Source: Anaeramoeba flamelloides (Eukaryota; Metamonada; Anaeramoebidae). Taken from it: a stretch of 64,000 nucleotides of DNA. The position numbers and the translations under genes are program-made. The notes below the pieces were generated by a model, which searched no databases, was not told the origin of the DNA, and saw nothing but the letters and a program-made list of their open reading frames with translations. The stretch lies in contig JANTQA010000028.1 of the NCBI GenBank assembly GCA_027625915.1, positions 186,001 through 250,000 on the forward strand. The letters run 5' to 3'. Below, piece by piece: positions 10,886 through 22,499 of the stretch (positions within the stretch are counted from its first letter, which is position 1; every line of letters starts with the position of its first letter).

Positions 10886-11303
10886 TTGTTTCAAATCGTT
10901 AAAATTTGTAAAAACAAAATGAAAGGATACTTTAAAAAAGAAATTTTTTTGTTGTAATTTTGTTGTGAAAAATTTGATTGATTTTTCAAAAAAAAGTAAC
11001 AACTTTTTTTTTTTTCTTTTGGATTTCTATTAGAAATTGAAAGCCGAATTGGAAGGAGAAGTATTACTGATTTATAAGAAATCCTTAAATTTTGAATAAA
11101 TTTTATGTTTATGATATGAAGAATCCTCATAGAAGTGTCTTAAATTGATTCTAAAATTATTAACAATCAAATTATTTGCAAGGTAAGAAATATTTTATTT
11201 TTTTTCCAGTGTTTTTTTTTTATATTGACTTTGTTTAGAAATTGATTTTCTTTCTGAACTACCTAATTCAATATCCTACAAAAGTTAACCCTTCTCTTTT
11301 AAA

Positions 11304-11330
11304 ATGAACAATTTAAAAAACTCAAATTCC

Positions 11331-11361
<31 letters not shown>

Positions 11362-11528
11362 GCCAAGATCTTGAAAGATTCAAAGACATCCAAATCCAAA
11401 TTAAGCAACAACAACAAACAGCAGCAATACCAGAATGTGAAGTATGTGAGCAACAAAAAGCAGACTTTTATTGTGAAACTTGTAAAATCCATTATTGTAT
11501 AAATTGTGAATCACAAGTACACACTCCT
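11304..11528 (+). CDS. B-box zinc-finger gene, first exon (interrupted)
   Basis: Begins MNNLKNSNS, then a poly-lysine run from an A-tract, a charged helix with KQQQQT, and from residue ~48 a B-box zinc finger: CEVCEQQKADFYCETC then CINCESQVH. B-boxes bind two zinc ions and mediate protein-protein contacts, often next to coiled coils. The last histidine pair is missing here because at 11529 the sequence changes to CACTACAAGGAAAA, the end motif of a transposon. The frame continues nonsensically to a stop at 11561. The missing H and a basic segment reappear at 16137-16200. The insertion probably destroys the gene unless the whole insert is spliced out. Confidence 0.75.
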
Positions 11529-12225
11529 CACTACAAGGAAAATTTAAACACCGAAAATTAAAGTTAGCCAAAACTATACGTCGGATTTCAGTTATACGTC
11601 ATTTATAAATTATTTTTTCAAAGTTATCATAATTTTATGTAATAAAAAATGGATAGCTTTAAACTCATGAAAATCTGAATACCCCCCTTTTCAAAAATAC
11701 CGACTTTTGAAAAAATTACCTATTTTCAGGGTATTTTTTTAATGGAAAAAGTTGAAATGAATTAATTTTTGATTGAACATTAAGATTGAAAAACGAATAA
11801 ATGTTAAAGCAATTTGCAGAAAACAATCGGGTATGTATATAAAAACTCAAACATGGAAAAAAATAAAATGATAAAAAATATTCCAAAAACAGATAAAAAA
11901 TCAGATTTTCAATTTAATTGAGCAATATCTTTTGATTGAAATATTTTGTGTTATTTTCAAATTGAAAAATATGTTTCCTTTTTAGACTATTAAAAAAATA
12001 CTTGAAAATTATCTCTCTACTAAGTCAATTAAAAAATTCAAAAATTTTTCAATTAAAAATGAAAAAAATATTACTGAAAAATTTCATTTTTTTTTCAATT
12101 CCTATTAATATCTATTAAAGTTGTAAACCTCATTGAAAATTGTTTTGTATAATAATGTTTATTATATGAGTGTATTTGAAAAATACAAAATTTAGAGATT
12201 TTTTTTTGAAAAAATTTTCCTTGTA

Positions 12226-12830
12226 CACTACAAGGAAAAGAAAAAAGTGCTATATACTCTAAAATATTAACCAAACCCCCTTAAAAATTTTTAAAAATCA
12301 AAAAAAATATTTTTTTGGGTTTAGAAAAAAAATTATAAAAAAATTTGATTTTTTCTATTAAATTCGCCTAAATTTTAATACCCATCATTTCAAAAAGACC
12401 AACTTTTGATTTTTTCGACAAAATTTCATTCAAAAATTTAAACTTTTTTAAAAAATGAACTTTCACCTCTGAAAAAATGAAAAAATGTCAGAAATTTTTT
12501 TTAATAACACAATTTAAAATTTCAAAATGCTATATCTGATCAATTAAAGAAATTATTACCTATTTATTATTTTTACTACCTCTTTTGTTGAAATTTTCAT
12601 TTTTAGAGAAATTGAATTTTTTATTTTTTCCAAAATGTAAATTTAATTTTTTTAATTTATAAAATTTTGTTAGAAGGTCATTAGACGGAAAAAAGTTGTA
12701 ATATCAGTTCTACTTTTAAAAAGTAATTTTGATAGGAAAATATAAGGAGTTATCAAATTTGATCAAATTTCCAAAAATGAGAAAATTTTTATTTTTTTTC
12801 AAAATATTTAATTTAATTATAATATTTTAC
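12226..12830 (+). repeat. CACTA-type repeat, copy 1
   Basis: Starts CACTACAAGGAAAAG, then AGTGCTATATACTC and AACCAAACCCCC. The whole stretch recurs in reverse orientation at 22500-23144. Copy 1 is interrupted by MITE copy 5 at 12831-13030; the inverse copy has no MITE at the corresponding place. Confidence 0.8.
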
Positions 12831-13030
12831 TACAGTCAGTTTAACTTTTAAGGCACCAACTTTCAACGAAATTTAAGGCATAATAAAAATCTCAAATTAA
12901 GGCACAAAATTCAGTTTCTAGTAAAATAAATTGTAAAAAAAAAATTCCAAATTTTGTACCTTAATTTGAGATTTTTTTTGTGCCTTAAATTCCGTTGAAA
13001 GTTTGTGCCTTAATAGTGAAACTGACTGTA
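12831..13030. repeat. MITE family A, copy 5
   Basis: TACAGTCAG...CTGACTGTA. The repeat it entered reads TTTTAC before and TTGTAGGTAT after it; the empty counterpart near 22527 reads (reverse complement) TTTTACTGTAGGTAT, showing a clean insertion. Confidence 0.9.
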
Positions 13031-13600
13031 TTTTTTGTAGGTATCCAACAAACACAACAAGGTTTTGCTTTCTTGCTCATATTTTTTTTTTATTTTTTGA
13101 ATTCTTACGAAAAGTTGGAAAATTGCAACTTTCAAAAAAGTGAAAAAATGGAATTTTTTTATTTCAAAAAAAAACAAATAACTAAATTAAATGAATGTCA
13201 TTTATCGAGATTTCATTAATAAAAAGAAGTTTTTCACTTTGATTTCAAATCTACGTAATTGGCAAAAAAATTCTAAATATCGATAAATTTTACCTAAAAA
13301 AAAATAATCGGTACTAGTCCCTTAAATAAAAATATTTTAATTTGAATTTTTGAAAATCTAAAAATTCAAGGTTATTACTCAATTAAATAAAAAAATTAAA
13401 CTCAAAATAAAAAAACTAAAAAAAAGATCCAAAAAAATTGAAAAAAATAAACTCAAGATAAAAAACTAAAAAAATTTCTAAAAAAAAAAATCTACAAATA
13501 ATCTTTATAATTATAATTTCTAAAAAAATAAGCTCAAGATAAAAAAATCAAAAAAATTACAAAAAATTGAAAAAAAAATTGAAAACAAAAATTGAAATAA

Positions 13601-13781
13601 TTATTTCGTTTTATTTTCTTGATTTTCTTCATGAAATTTCTTCGGGTCTTCCCTGACAAGATCTTCAATGATCAAATACCCCCAGTTCAGCTTCTTTTCT
13701 TCTTCTTCTATGGTCTCAACGGCATTTACACTATTTGTATCAGCTTTTGAAGTATTACAATTGGTGACGCTGCTCGATTCT
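13601..13781 (-). CDS. orphan C-terminal exon, unrecognised protein
   Basis: Minus-strand open frame ending at TAA (13603-13601), preceded by an acceptor-like TCTTCTCATGGTAG ending at 13782. The ~60 codons are visibly GC-richer than the surroundings and contain SSVTNCNTSKADTNS, TIEEEEKKLNWGYLIIEDLV and REDPKKFHEENQ. Acidic helix plus a basic end; no family recognised. It lies within the transposon block and on the opposite strand to the B-box gene, and no upstream exon is found beyond the repeat starting near 13855, so it is either a host exon cut off by that repeat or a captured gene fragment. Confidence 0.5.
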
Positions 13782-14401
13782 CTACCATGAGAAGATATAA
13801 AAATTATTCAATATTTAAAATTAAAAAAGGATAAAAAAGGTGAGTGAGTTAAAAAACGATTAAATTAATCCCAATTTAATCAATTTAACTTTATCCTGAC
13901 TCATAAAATAATCTATTGGCAATTATTATTATTTATTATTAATTTTTTTTCATTTTTTCATTTTTTCCTTTTATTTTTTTCTTTTAACTTTTTTTTTCTT
14001 TTTCTTTTTCTTTTAATTTTTTTTATTATTTTTTTTTTTTTTTTTTTTAATTTTTTTTATTATTTTTTTTTATTTTTCGATTAAAAAATAGAACAAACAT
14101 ATTAGGAAAAGAGGCTAGTAATTGACCATATTTAATTCTTGCTTGAAGATTCTCAAACAATAATTACAAATTTCAAGAAAAAAAGGGTCTCCTTCGCGGA
14201 GGGCAAATGCACCTATTTTTGGAACATTTGTTATAATACACATAACCTTGTTTAAATGTAAATCAATTTCTCTTCCTTTCTTTTAGTAACTTCTTTTTTT
14301 TTTTTCTTTTTTTTTTTTCAATAAATGCTTTCTTTTTTTGTTTGTATTTTTTAAACCTTTAAAAAAAATTTTGAAAAAAAAAACCTGATCTAATATTCAG
14401 G

Positions 14402-14436
14402 TAAACATTAGGGACTTTAATAGTCCCTAATGTTTA
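14402..14436. repeat. 15-bp hairpin of DR1 (first internal copy)
   Basis: TAAACATTAGGGACT and AGTCCCTAATGTTTA form a perfect 15-bp stem around TTAAT. The same hairpin stands at 14831-14865 and 55455-55488. Confidence 0.85.
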
Positions 14437-14538
14437 AAGATGTTCTAATACGGCCTCATTTGACCTCTTATTTTATCAAGGTTGGTGTGTTCCAGAGTTG
14501 GAACTAACCAACCTGGAATACAACCAACCAAACTTCCT

Positions 14539-14638
<100 letters not shown>

Positions 14639-14754
14639 CTCCTCCACACATACACACACACACAACTCCTCCCCACTACACCACACACCCAAATAGACAC
14701 ACATCACAATTAGACCCAATTTGGCTGGGTTTTTTGTGATGTTTTTGGCTTTAA

Positions 14755-14785
14755 TTTGCCTGTTAATGCTTTAACAGGCAAATTA
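14755..14785. repeat. hairpin between the DR1 internal copies
   Basis: AATTTGCCTGTTAA / TTTAACAGGCAAATT inverted repeat with a 3-4 base loop, at the junction of the two 432-bp duplicated segments. Confidence 0.6.
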
Positions 14786-16136
14786 CAAAAAAAAAATTTT
14801 GAAAAAAAAACCTGATCTAATATTCAGGTAAACATTAGGGACTTTAATAGTCCCTAATGTTTAAAGATGTTCTAATTTGGCCTCATTTGGCCTCTTATTT
14901 TATCAAGGTTGGTGTGTTCCAGAGTTGGGACTAACCAACCTGGAATACAACCAACCAAACTTCCTCCACGCACACACACACACGCACACACACACACACA
15001 CACACAACTCCTCCCCACACATTAACCATACACTCAAATAGAAAATAGACACATAATAGAACTTATTTGGCTATAATGGTGAATATTTGGCTGTCTTTAC
15101 AATTAAAAAATAATATTTATATTCTCATCCTACATTTATTAATTAATTGTTTAATTAATATTTTTTTTAATAAATTTATTTTACTATTTTCAATTTATTA
15201 CTCAATTTAATAAATAAATAAAAATATATAAAACAATTTTTTTTTTTTATTTTTTATTTTTTATTTTTTTTTACATAATTAAATTACAAGTTTTATATTA
15301 AAATATATAAATGAATATCTGTATTATTTTTTTTTGTTAAATATAATTTTTTTAACCAACTTGAGAACTCAAAATGCCGAGTGAATTTTTTTAGTTGACT
15401 TTATTTTTTTTTTTTTTTGAAAATTTTTTTATATATAAATATTATTAGTATAGATGTACTTTTTGATTTTTAAAAAAAATCTAAAAAAATGAAAGTATAA
15501 CTCTAATAAAACTCTTGGTTAATCGACTCGGGTCTCTAATTACATACATTTTTTCTGTAAAAGGTGTAGAAGTTTGAATCTTTTTTTTTATTAGAAAATT
15601 ATGATTTTTCAACTAAAAAAAAAATTTAAAAAGTTGAAATCAATTTTTTTTAAAATCACTTTTTATGGTGAAAAAATATTTTTCCCGGTTGTAAATATTG
15701 ATTAAAAACCGGGAACGGATATTCAAGTGCCATCATAGATAAAAATATTATAAATAAAATTTTTGAAATTTTCAAAAAAAATTCAAAAATTCAAATTTTC
15801 AAAAAAATTGATTAAATGATTTTTTTTAATTTTAAATAAATACAATTTATTTTCGCTTAACTTTAGTACAAATAGCCTAAAATTTCAAAAAAAAATCATT
15901 AAAATCAAATTTAAACAAAAAAAAAAAAACTTCTCAGTTAAAAAATGAATTTTTACTAATCAAAATATTAAGTAAAAAATTTTTTTAATTGTGACCTTTT
16001 TTCAATTTTCAATTTTTTTTTTTTTTTTCTTGGGTGGAGATTCTTTTAAAAAATAAATTTGAATAACACATAATAATTGTGTTTGAAAAAGTTAAAAAAT
16101 ACCTCTGAAAAAAAAATTTTTTTTTCCTTGTAGTGT

Positions 16137-16200
16137 AGTGCTTTAATCAAGAAAAGACACAGTGGATTTATTTTCAAAGAACCTTACATTCCAAAAAAAG
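16137..16200 (+). CDS. B-box gene, resumed exon after the insertion
   Basis: Directly after CCTTGTAGTG and one T, the frame SALIKKRHSGFIFKEPYIPK resumes. Placed after VHTP of the first exon it gives H followed by nine residues and H, the spacing of the last zinc ligands of a B-box. The exon ends in AAAAAAAG followed by GTAATTTT, a plausible donor. Reading across the insert is an inference from this match and from the position of the transposon ends. Confidence 0.55.
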
Positions 16201-16511
16201 GTAATTTTTTTTTTTTTCTTTTCGATCTTGATGTTCACCATTTTCTTTTCGAAACACAATCAATTCTTTTTGTTTTGTTAGACCACAAAACCTTTTTTTT
16301 ATTTTTATTTTGGATTCTGAACAAATGTGTGTTTTGCTTCTGATCAAGTTTTTTATCTTTTTTTTTTTTTATCTTTTTCGAAAAAGTTTTTTTTTTAAAA
16401 AAGATTCTTCTTTCAAATTGTTAAATGAAATTTTGTTTTTAATGTTTTTTGAACATTCTATTCGATCGTTACTGTGTTTATTTGATTGAAGTGTTGACAA
16501 GTAAGTAGTTA

Positions 16512-16560
16512 ATTAACTCTGGTTCATTTGGGAGTCTTTAGACCTCGAACCAGAATTAAG
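16512..16560. repeat. imperfect hairpin
   Basis: TTAACTCTGGTTC and GAACCAGAATTAA face each other around a loop containing GGGAGTCTTTAGACCTC, itself weakly self-complementary. In the presumed B-box intron; role unknown. Not a tRNA: no anticodon arm or T-loop. Confidence 0.5.
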
Positions 16561-16692
16561 GTTACTTTTATCACTTGAAGACAAAAACTCAGACAAGAAG
16601 CTTTTTTTTTGAATCTGATTTGCAATAAAAAATTTTTTGTGATACCTCTCTCTCTCTCTCTTATTCTCTCTTACATTTTTTTTTGTTTTAAG

Positions 16693-16741
16693 GGATCAGT
16701 ACATTCATAGATTTCCTTCATACTCCAGGAGTGACTTCATC
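16693..16741 (+). CDS. possible further exon of the B-box gene
   Basis: Follows CTCTCT and T-rich sequence ending TTTTGTTTTAAG and stops at a donor-like GTAAAAAA. In phase with the previous exon it encodes ISTFIDFLHTPGVTS. The piece is slightly GC-richer than its neighbours. Splice sites are fit by eye only; later exons not found. Confidence 0.3.
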
Positions 16742-17517
16742 GTAAAAAATATATTGTGAATTTGTTATTCTTTTGGTTGAAAAAATTCGATAAAAAACTC
16801 TAGTAAAGATTCTATTGATCTTAAGGTTATCAAAAATGAAAATTAAGTTTGTGAAAAACCCAAAATGGTCAATCTTTTTCTTATTTTATATTTTTAAATG
16901 CTGAAATTTCTTGAACTGTTTTCAAATCATTTTCTTTCATTTTTATCGTTTTAACCTGCCAGTACTTTCTATTTTTAATTCTTTTATAATCCACAATATT
17001 ATACTGGTAAAAAATTTTGGTATTTTTGTTTTAATGCGTAAGAAAAAGTTAAAAAAAACAAATAAAATGTATTTTTTTAGAAAAAGTTACCCATTAAGAA
17101 CAAAATAAAACAAGTATTAAAAACTAGAATTCAATTATTGTATAATCTAGTAATTATCAAAAAAAATTTGTTCTTAAGGGAGTAGTGTTTTTGAAAAAAA
17201 AAATGAAATCTTGCTGAGATCTTAAAAAAAAATTTTTTGAAATGAATTTAGTTAAAAAAAAAATTGAAAAAAAAAAAAAAAAAAAAAAAAATGATTTCAA
17301 TTTTGAAATTTTTTCTTCAAATATCTATACAAACTCTTTAAACATATATATTTAACACATTACAACTGGACCCCTTTGACTGTTAAATAGTTTAGTTTGT
17401 AAAATCAAAAAATTCCCACATTGAATGTAAAGTTTAGTATTATCATTCTTTCGACTGTTTAAAGCTTGTCCAATTTTTTTAATTTTAGTTTAATATTGAT
17501 TCTCACCTTTAAAACAC
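16742..17517. other. no gene supported
   Basis: T-rich sequence with a run of 31 A near 17270-17290. A 65-codon plus frame at 16911 is rich in F and I and lacks any recognisable motif. Confidence 0.3.
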
Positions 17518-17863
17518 TTATAATTCACTCTTACAACTGAATCTTTTTGAATGGAAATCGATTTGATGAGATGTATAAATACTCTTTGAAACCACATTAA
17601 TTCTTATAGAACAATAGAAAATAAAAGAAAATGATGGAAAATTACAATTGGTGAGTAATATATGGACGATTGGTGTCAGCTGAAGGTCTATGTTTTTGTC
17701 CAATGTTCCTTTTTGAATTAAATTCCAAATGATTTCCAGCATAATGCATATCATAGGTGGTTTCTTTTGCTTTTATTTCAAAATTTCGATTATAATCATG
17801 GATTGTTGCAATTGTTTCTTTTTTTTTTTCTGGTGCATTTGGGGTGGCATTTGTTTTTTTCAT
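17518..17863 (-). CDS. small two-exon gene, unknown function (100 aa)
   Basis: Exon 1 (17863-17646) starts MKKTNATPNAPEKKK and contains TTYDMHYAGNHLEFNSKRN and HRPSADTNRPYITHQ. An intron of 43 bases (17645-17603) has GTAATT at its 5' end and TCTATAAG at its 3' end. Exon 2 (17602-17518) continues in phase with NVVSKSIYTSHQIDFHSKRF to a TAA. Total 303 bases, divisible by three; both exons have protein-like composition with Tyr, His and Asn spread through. Short, basic, no membrane segment or signal peptide. The repeated Y-T/S-H/N pattern recalls small ciliary microtubule-associated proteins, but that is only an impression; I do not recognise the family. Confidence 0.6.
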
Positions 17864-17879
17864 TGTGAAAAAAAAAAAA

Positions 17880-18160
17880 ATTGAATAAGTTAATAAGAAA
17901 GGAGTGGGGAAAAAATGAAAAAAAAATTAGATTTCAAGATTGTAAATCAATAAGTTATTTTGAAGCAAAAGGGGATTAGAGAAATTTTTAGCAAACTTGA
18001 AAATAATTTATTTTTTTTATTAATTTTTTTTAACAAATAAATATATTGTAAAAAGAATGTACAAATATGATGGCAATTACGAAAATAAGCAATGAAACTG
18101 GCAATGGGAGAAGAAAAAGAAAAATTTTCAAAAATTAGGTAATAGCATCATCCGATACAA
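17880..18160. other. no clear gene; short basic frame at 18073
   Basis: A 23-codon frame (MAITKISNETGNGRRKRKI) lies just before CAGGTATGT, which looks like a splice donor. Too short to support as a gene. Confidence 0.2.
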
Positions 18161-18614
18161 CAATTTCTCAGGTATGTCATTAAAATTTTTGATCGTTCTT
18201 GAGTGAATATCTAAAATAAACTCTTTTTCAAAAATTGTGACTCACCTGAAATAATAAATTGAAAAAAAAAAATTATCCTTTAGTATTCAAGAACAATTAA
18301 TAACTCATTTACTAAATATGATTTGTAATTCACTTTTAAGTCATTCTAAATTTATAAAAGCCTGATATATTAAAAATTAAAAAAAATAAAACCAAAAAAT
18401 CAAAAAAAAGTGAGTCACAATTTTTGAAATGAGCATTACCCATTTTTTATTACTGAACTTTCACTGAAAAAAAGTTGAACAACAATATTTTTTATGAATA
18501 ATTAAATCCATTTTCAAAGACATTACATAGTCGAAATTTTCTTAGTGATTATTTGTCTTTTCGAAGATCTCTTTTTTTTTCCACATGATCTTTTGAAAAA
18601 AAAAAAAGAAAAAG

Positions 18615-18693
<79 letters not shown>

Positions 18694-20420
18694 AAAACAA
18701 AAATTTGAAAAAGCAAAACTAAAATTTGAAAAATTAGAAAAAATGATTCTGATCCAAAAATTGAAAATAATTTTTGTTAAGAATACTGGAATAAACCCTC
18801 AAAACAACTCCCATTAACATTATAAAGTGAGTCAAAATTTATGAAAAATAGTTTAGAATGGGCTTTATTTTCTTTAAATAAAGCCCTTTTTGAAATTTTT
18901 TCTTTTTCATTAAGGATCTTGTTCAGGAAAAAAATCAAAAACCTTCAAACAAACACAAAAAAAAATGAAAAAAAAAATAAACAATAAGAACAATCAAAAA
19001 AAAAAAAAAAACAAATTAAAAACACTAAAATCAAATTAAAACTAAAATAGTATCAATAACAATAAGCATTTAATTGTAATAACTTTAACCAAAACTAAAA
19101 AAACTTAAAAAAACTTTAAATAACGATAGCAATAACAAGTATTACCAATAGCCAATTCAAAATATTGACTCAAGTATGGTCATTAAGAATATTTGATCGT
19201 ACTTGAGTGAATTTCAAAATAGAATGGGCTTTATTTTCTTTAAATAAAGCCCATTTTGAAAAAGTTATCTTCTTCAGTAAGGATCTTGTTCAGGAAAAAA
19301 AAACCAAAAAACCTTAATACAAACCCAAAAACAAATCGCTAATAAAAATAGATTAAAATTTTCGATAAGAACAATCAAAATAAAAATTAATAATTATAAA
19401 TAAAACACTCAAATCAAATTAAAACTGATAAACCCAATAACAATTATTATTTAAATTGTAATAACTTTAACCAAAACTAAAAAACTTAAAACAATTAAAA
19501 TAGCAATAGCAATCACAAGTCTTACCAATAGCCAATTCAAAAATAATGACTCAAGTATGGTCATTAAGAATATTTGATCGTACTTGAGTGAATTTCTAAA
19601 ATAGAATGGGCTTTATTTTCTTTGAATAAAGCCCATTTTGAAAAGTTATCTTCTTCATTAAGGATCTTGTTCAGGAGAAAATTCTTTAAAACCATAATAC
19701 AAACCCAAAAACAAATTGCTAAATAAATAGATTAAAATAATCGATAAGAACAATCAAAATAAAAATTAATAATTATAAATAAAACACTCAAATCAAATTA
19801 AAACTAAAAAAGTCCAATAACAATAATTATTTAAAAGTATTAACTTTAACCAAAACTAAAAAATAAAAAACTAAAAATAACAATATCAATCACAAGTCTT
19901 ACCAATAGCCAATTCAAAAATAATGACTCAAGTATGGTCATTAAGAATATTTGATCGTACTTGAGTGAATTTCTAAAATAGAATGAGCTTTATTTTATTT
20001 GAATAAAGCCCATTTTGAAAATTAATCTTCTTCATTAAGGATCTTGTTCAGGAAAAAAAACAAAAAAACTTAATAAAAACCCAAAATCAAATCTCTAAAA
20101 GAAATAAAGTAAAATAATCCATAAAAACAATCAAAATTAACATTATCAATAACAAATAATATACTCAAATAAACTTAAAACTAAATAATCTCAATCTCAA
20201 TATTCATTTAATTGTAATATCTTTAATCAAAATTATAAAAAAAGTTAAAAAAACTTAAAATAAAAATAGCAATCACAAGTCTTACCAATAGCCAATTCAA
20301 AAATAATGACTCAAGTATGGTCATTAAGAATATTTGATCGTACTTGAGTGAATTTCTAAAATAGAATGGGCTTTATTTTCTTTAAATAAAGCCCATTTTG
20401 AAAATTTACTTATTCATTAA
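18160..20420 (+). repeat. tandem array, units of 366-383 bp with two hairpins
   Basis: Each unit holds two inverted repeats: ACTCAAGTA...TACTTGAGT spaced by GGTCATTAAGAATATTTGATC, and GGGCTTTATT...AATAAAGCCC. The second hairpin occurs at 18860, 19226, 19608, 19985 and 20368 (spacing 366, 382, 377, 383). Between them are AGGATCTTGTTCAGGA and TCTTACCAATAGCCAATTC. The left end is a diverged partial unit near 18160-18240 (GATCGTTCTTGAGTGA). No coding capacity. Conservation is concentrated in the hairpins while the A-rich spacers drift. Confidence 0.85.
18615..18691 (+). repeat. 77-base poly-A run
   Basis: Uninterrupted A from 18615 to 18691, with a further A-rich lead from 18596. It lies inside the first unit of the tandem array and makes a spurious poly-lysine frame. 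Confidence 0.95.
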
Positions 20421-20638
20421 GGATCAAGTTCAGGAAAAAATACATCAAAAGTTAAAACAAAACAACCAACCAAAAAGTCAAAAGAAATAAAAAAATAAAA
20501 AATATTACTATTAAGAAAAACTATCATTAATAAAAATATTATCAACAAAAAATCCCTATTTATAAGTAATTGTTGAAAATATTTAATTTTTTATCCAAAA
20601 AACATTTTTTTCATATTTTTCAAATAATAAAATAAAAT

Positions 20639-20675
<37 letters not shown>

Positions 20676-21643
20676 TGAATTAATCCATATTTATTTCCCC
20701 AAAAATGAGTTATTTGAGACTAAGCGGACAATTATTTTTTTTCTGATTATAGAAATAACCCCCTAATAGTGAAAATTTTCACCAATTTATTTTTTTTCAA
20801 AAGTTGACAGAATAAATTTCAAAAATTCTCAATAAATTCTAAAAAAAAAAATTTTTTTTTTCAACTAAAAAATTTTTTTTCAGCGGAAGAACGAATTTTT
20901 TTTCAAATTGGTTCAAAATTTGAAAAAATGATTTTTTAAGTTCTAATTAACCCAAAAGATTGTACTCATCTCAAGAATCTCCTATTTGGGATTTTTTAAA
21001 ATGAAAAAAAAAAAAAAATTCAAAAAAAAAAATTTTTTTTCAAAAGAAAATTTTGATAAAAACTATTTATTTTGATTGAAAAAAGTGTTTTGAAGAAATT
21101 TAAATAGTAATAATTTTAAAATCTTTTGAAAAAAAATTGAGTTGAAATTTTTTTACAAAAAAAAAAAAAAATATTTCTACAATAAATTTTTAAATACTAT
21201 CTAAATAATATTTTTAAAAATAATTTTTTATTGTTAGTATTGAATATTCAAATTTTTGATATCCAATAAACGTTTAAAAATAATAAATAAAAAAATAATA
21301 AATAAAAAGTCTGAAAAAAAAAAAAAAAAAAAAAATGGAAAAATCTTAATATATATATATATACAGGTGTTTTTTAAGATTTTTCTATTTTTTTTTTCAT
21401 AAACACCCTTTTAATTTTTCTTTTAAATATAAATTATTATATTACTTTAATAGTATAATGGTTTTTTATTTCTTAGAGAACTTTAAAAAAAAAAAAAAAA
21501 AATGAAAAAAATTTGAATTTTTTTCATGCTAGTGTTGTGCAAATGAGTTTTAAATAAAATTTCAAATATTACTTTTTTTCATAAAAAGGAATTATTCTAC
21601 AAAATTTTTAAATATATTCAACACAAATTTAATTTTGAAGTAA
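20421..21643. other. no gene seen; homopolymer-rich
   Basis: Long T run (about 30) at 20641-20670 and many A and T runs of 8-20 bases. No frame or repeat of note. Confidence 0.4.
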
Positions 21644-21843
21644 TACGTTCAGTTCCACGTTTTAGGCACAAACTTTCAACGAAATTTAGGGCACAATAAA
21701 AATCACAAATTAAAGCACAAAATTCAAATTCTAGTAAAATAAATTGTAAAAAAAAATTTCAAAATTTTGTGCCTCAATTTGATATTTTTTTTGTGCCTTA
21801 AATTTTGTTGAAAGTTTGTACCTTAAAAGTGGAACTGACTGTA
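21644..21843. repeat. MITE family A, copy 6
   Basis: Ends TACGTTCAGTTCCACG and GGAACTGACTGTA; the left TIR has diverged (CGTTCAG instead of CAGTCAG). Confidence 0.8.
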
Positions 21844-22082
21844 TTTAACATTTTTATTTAATATTTTATTTAACATTTAAGATGGGTGGGAATGGTTAGT
21901 AGATAGGGTAGATAGGGTACGTTAGAGAGTGTTAGAATTGTATATTGTTGGTGTGTTAGGGTAGGTATGGTTAATTAGGATGAGTTGAGTAAGTTAGGAA
22001 TAAATGTGGTGGGGTAGATCACTCAACTAAAATACACTAATCCTACCTCTATAAAATGTTAAATAAAATGTTAAATGAATCG
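21844..22082. mobile_element. foldback element with G/T-rich core
   Basis: Left arm ATTTTATTTAACATTTA (to about 21880) and right arm AAAATGTTAAATAAAATG (to about 22075) are inverted repeats. Between them lies a purine- and G/T-rich core (GGGTAGATAGGGTA, GTTAGGGTAGG) with almost no C until 22018. Not telomeric: the TTAGGG word occurs once only. Confidence 0.5.
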
Positions 22083-22291
22083 CAAATATTCGTAAATTTT
22101 GAAAATTTGCATTTTTAGATAAAAATTGTAGTTTTTGACCAATTCATATTTTTTATTCTATTGAACCAAAAATTTTTTTTGATATAAATAACAAACTATC
22201 AGCACACAGGTCAACATTTTGAAAGTTTAGAAATCAAACAAAACACAAAATAAAAAAAATTTGTTTTTCTGGCAAATAATCGCTTGACAAA

Positions 22292-22490
22292 TACAGTCAG
22301 TTCCACGTTTAAGACACAAACTTTCAACCAAATTTAAGGCACAAAAAAAATCACAAATTGAGGCACAAAATTTGGAATTTTTTTTTACAATTTATTTTAC
22401 TAGGATTTGAATTTTGTGCTTTAATTTGAGACCTTTATTGTACCCAAAATTTCCCTAACAGTTTGTGCTTTTTAAGAGGAACTGGCTGTA
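22292..22490. repeat. MITE family A, copy 7 (diverged)
   Basis: TACAGTCAG at the left, CTGGCTGTA at the right; right arm altered (TTCCCTAACAG instead of TTTCGTTGAAAG). Confidence 0.8.
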
Positions 22491-22499
22491 CCTTAACCT

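Noticed and set aside
16512-16560. tRNA gene
   Set aside because: Only a single imperfect stem; no anticodon or T arm. No tRNA or rRNA was recognised anywhere in the window.
18545-18817. 90-codon lysine-rich frame
   Set aside because: Made by the 77-base A run inside a tandem array unit.
18860-20395. CRISPR array
   Set aside because: Units are ~375 bp and mostly A-rich spacer repeated in each unit; not short repeats with unique spacers, and the DNA is eukaryotic.
21880-22010. Telomeric repeat
   Set aside because: G/T-rich with one TTAGGG word but no regular repeat.
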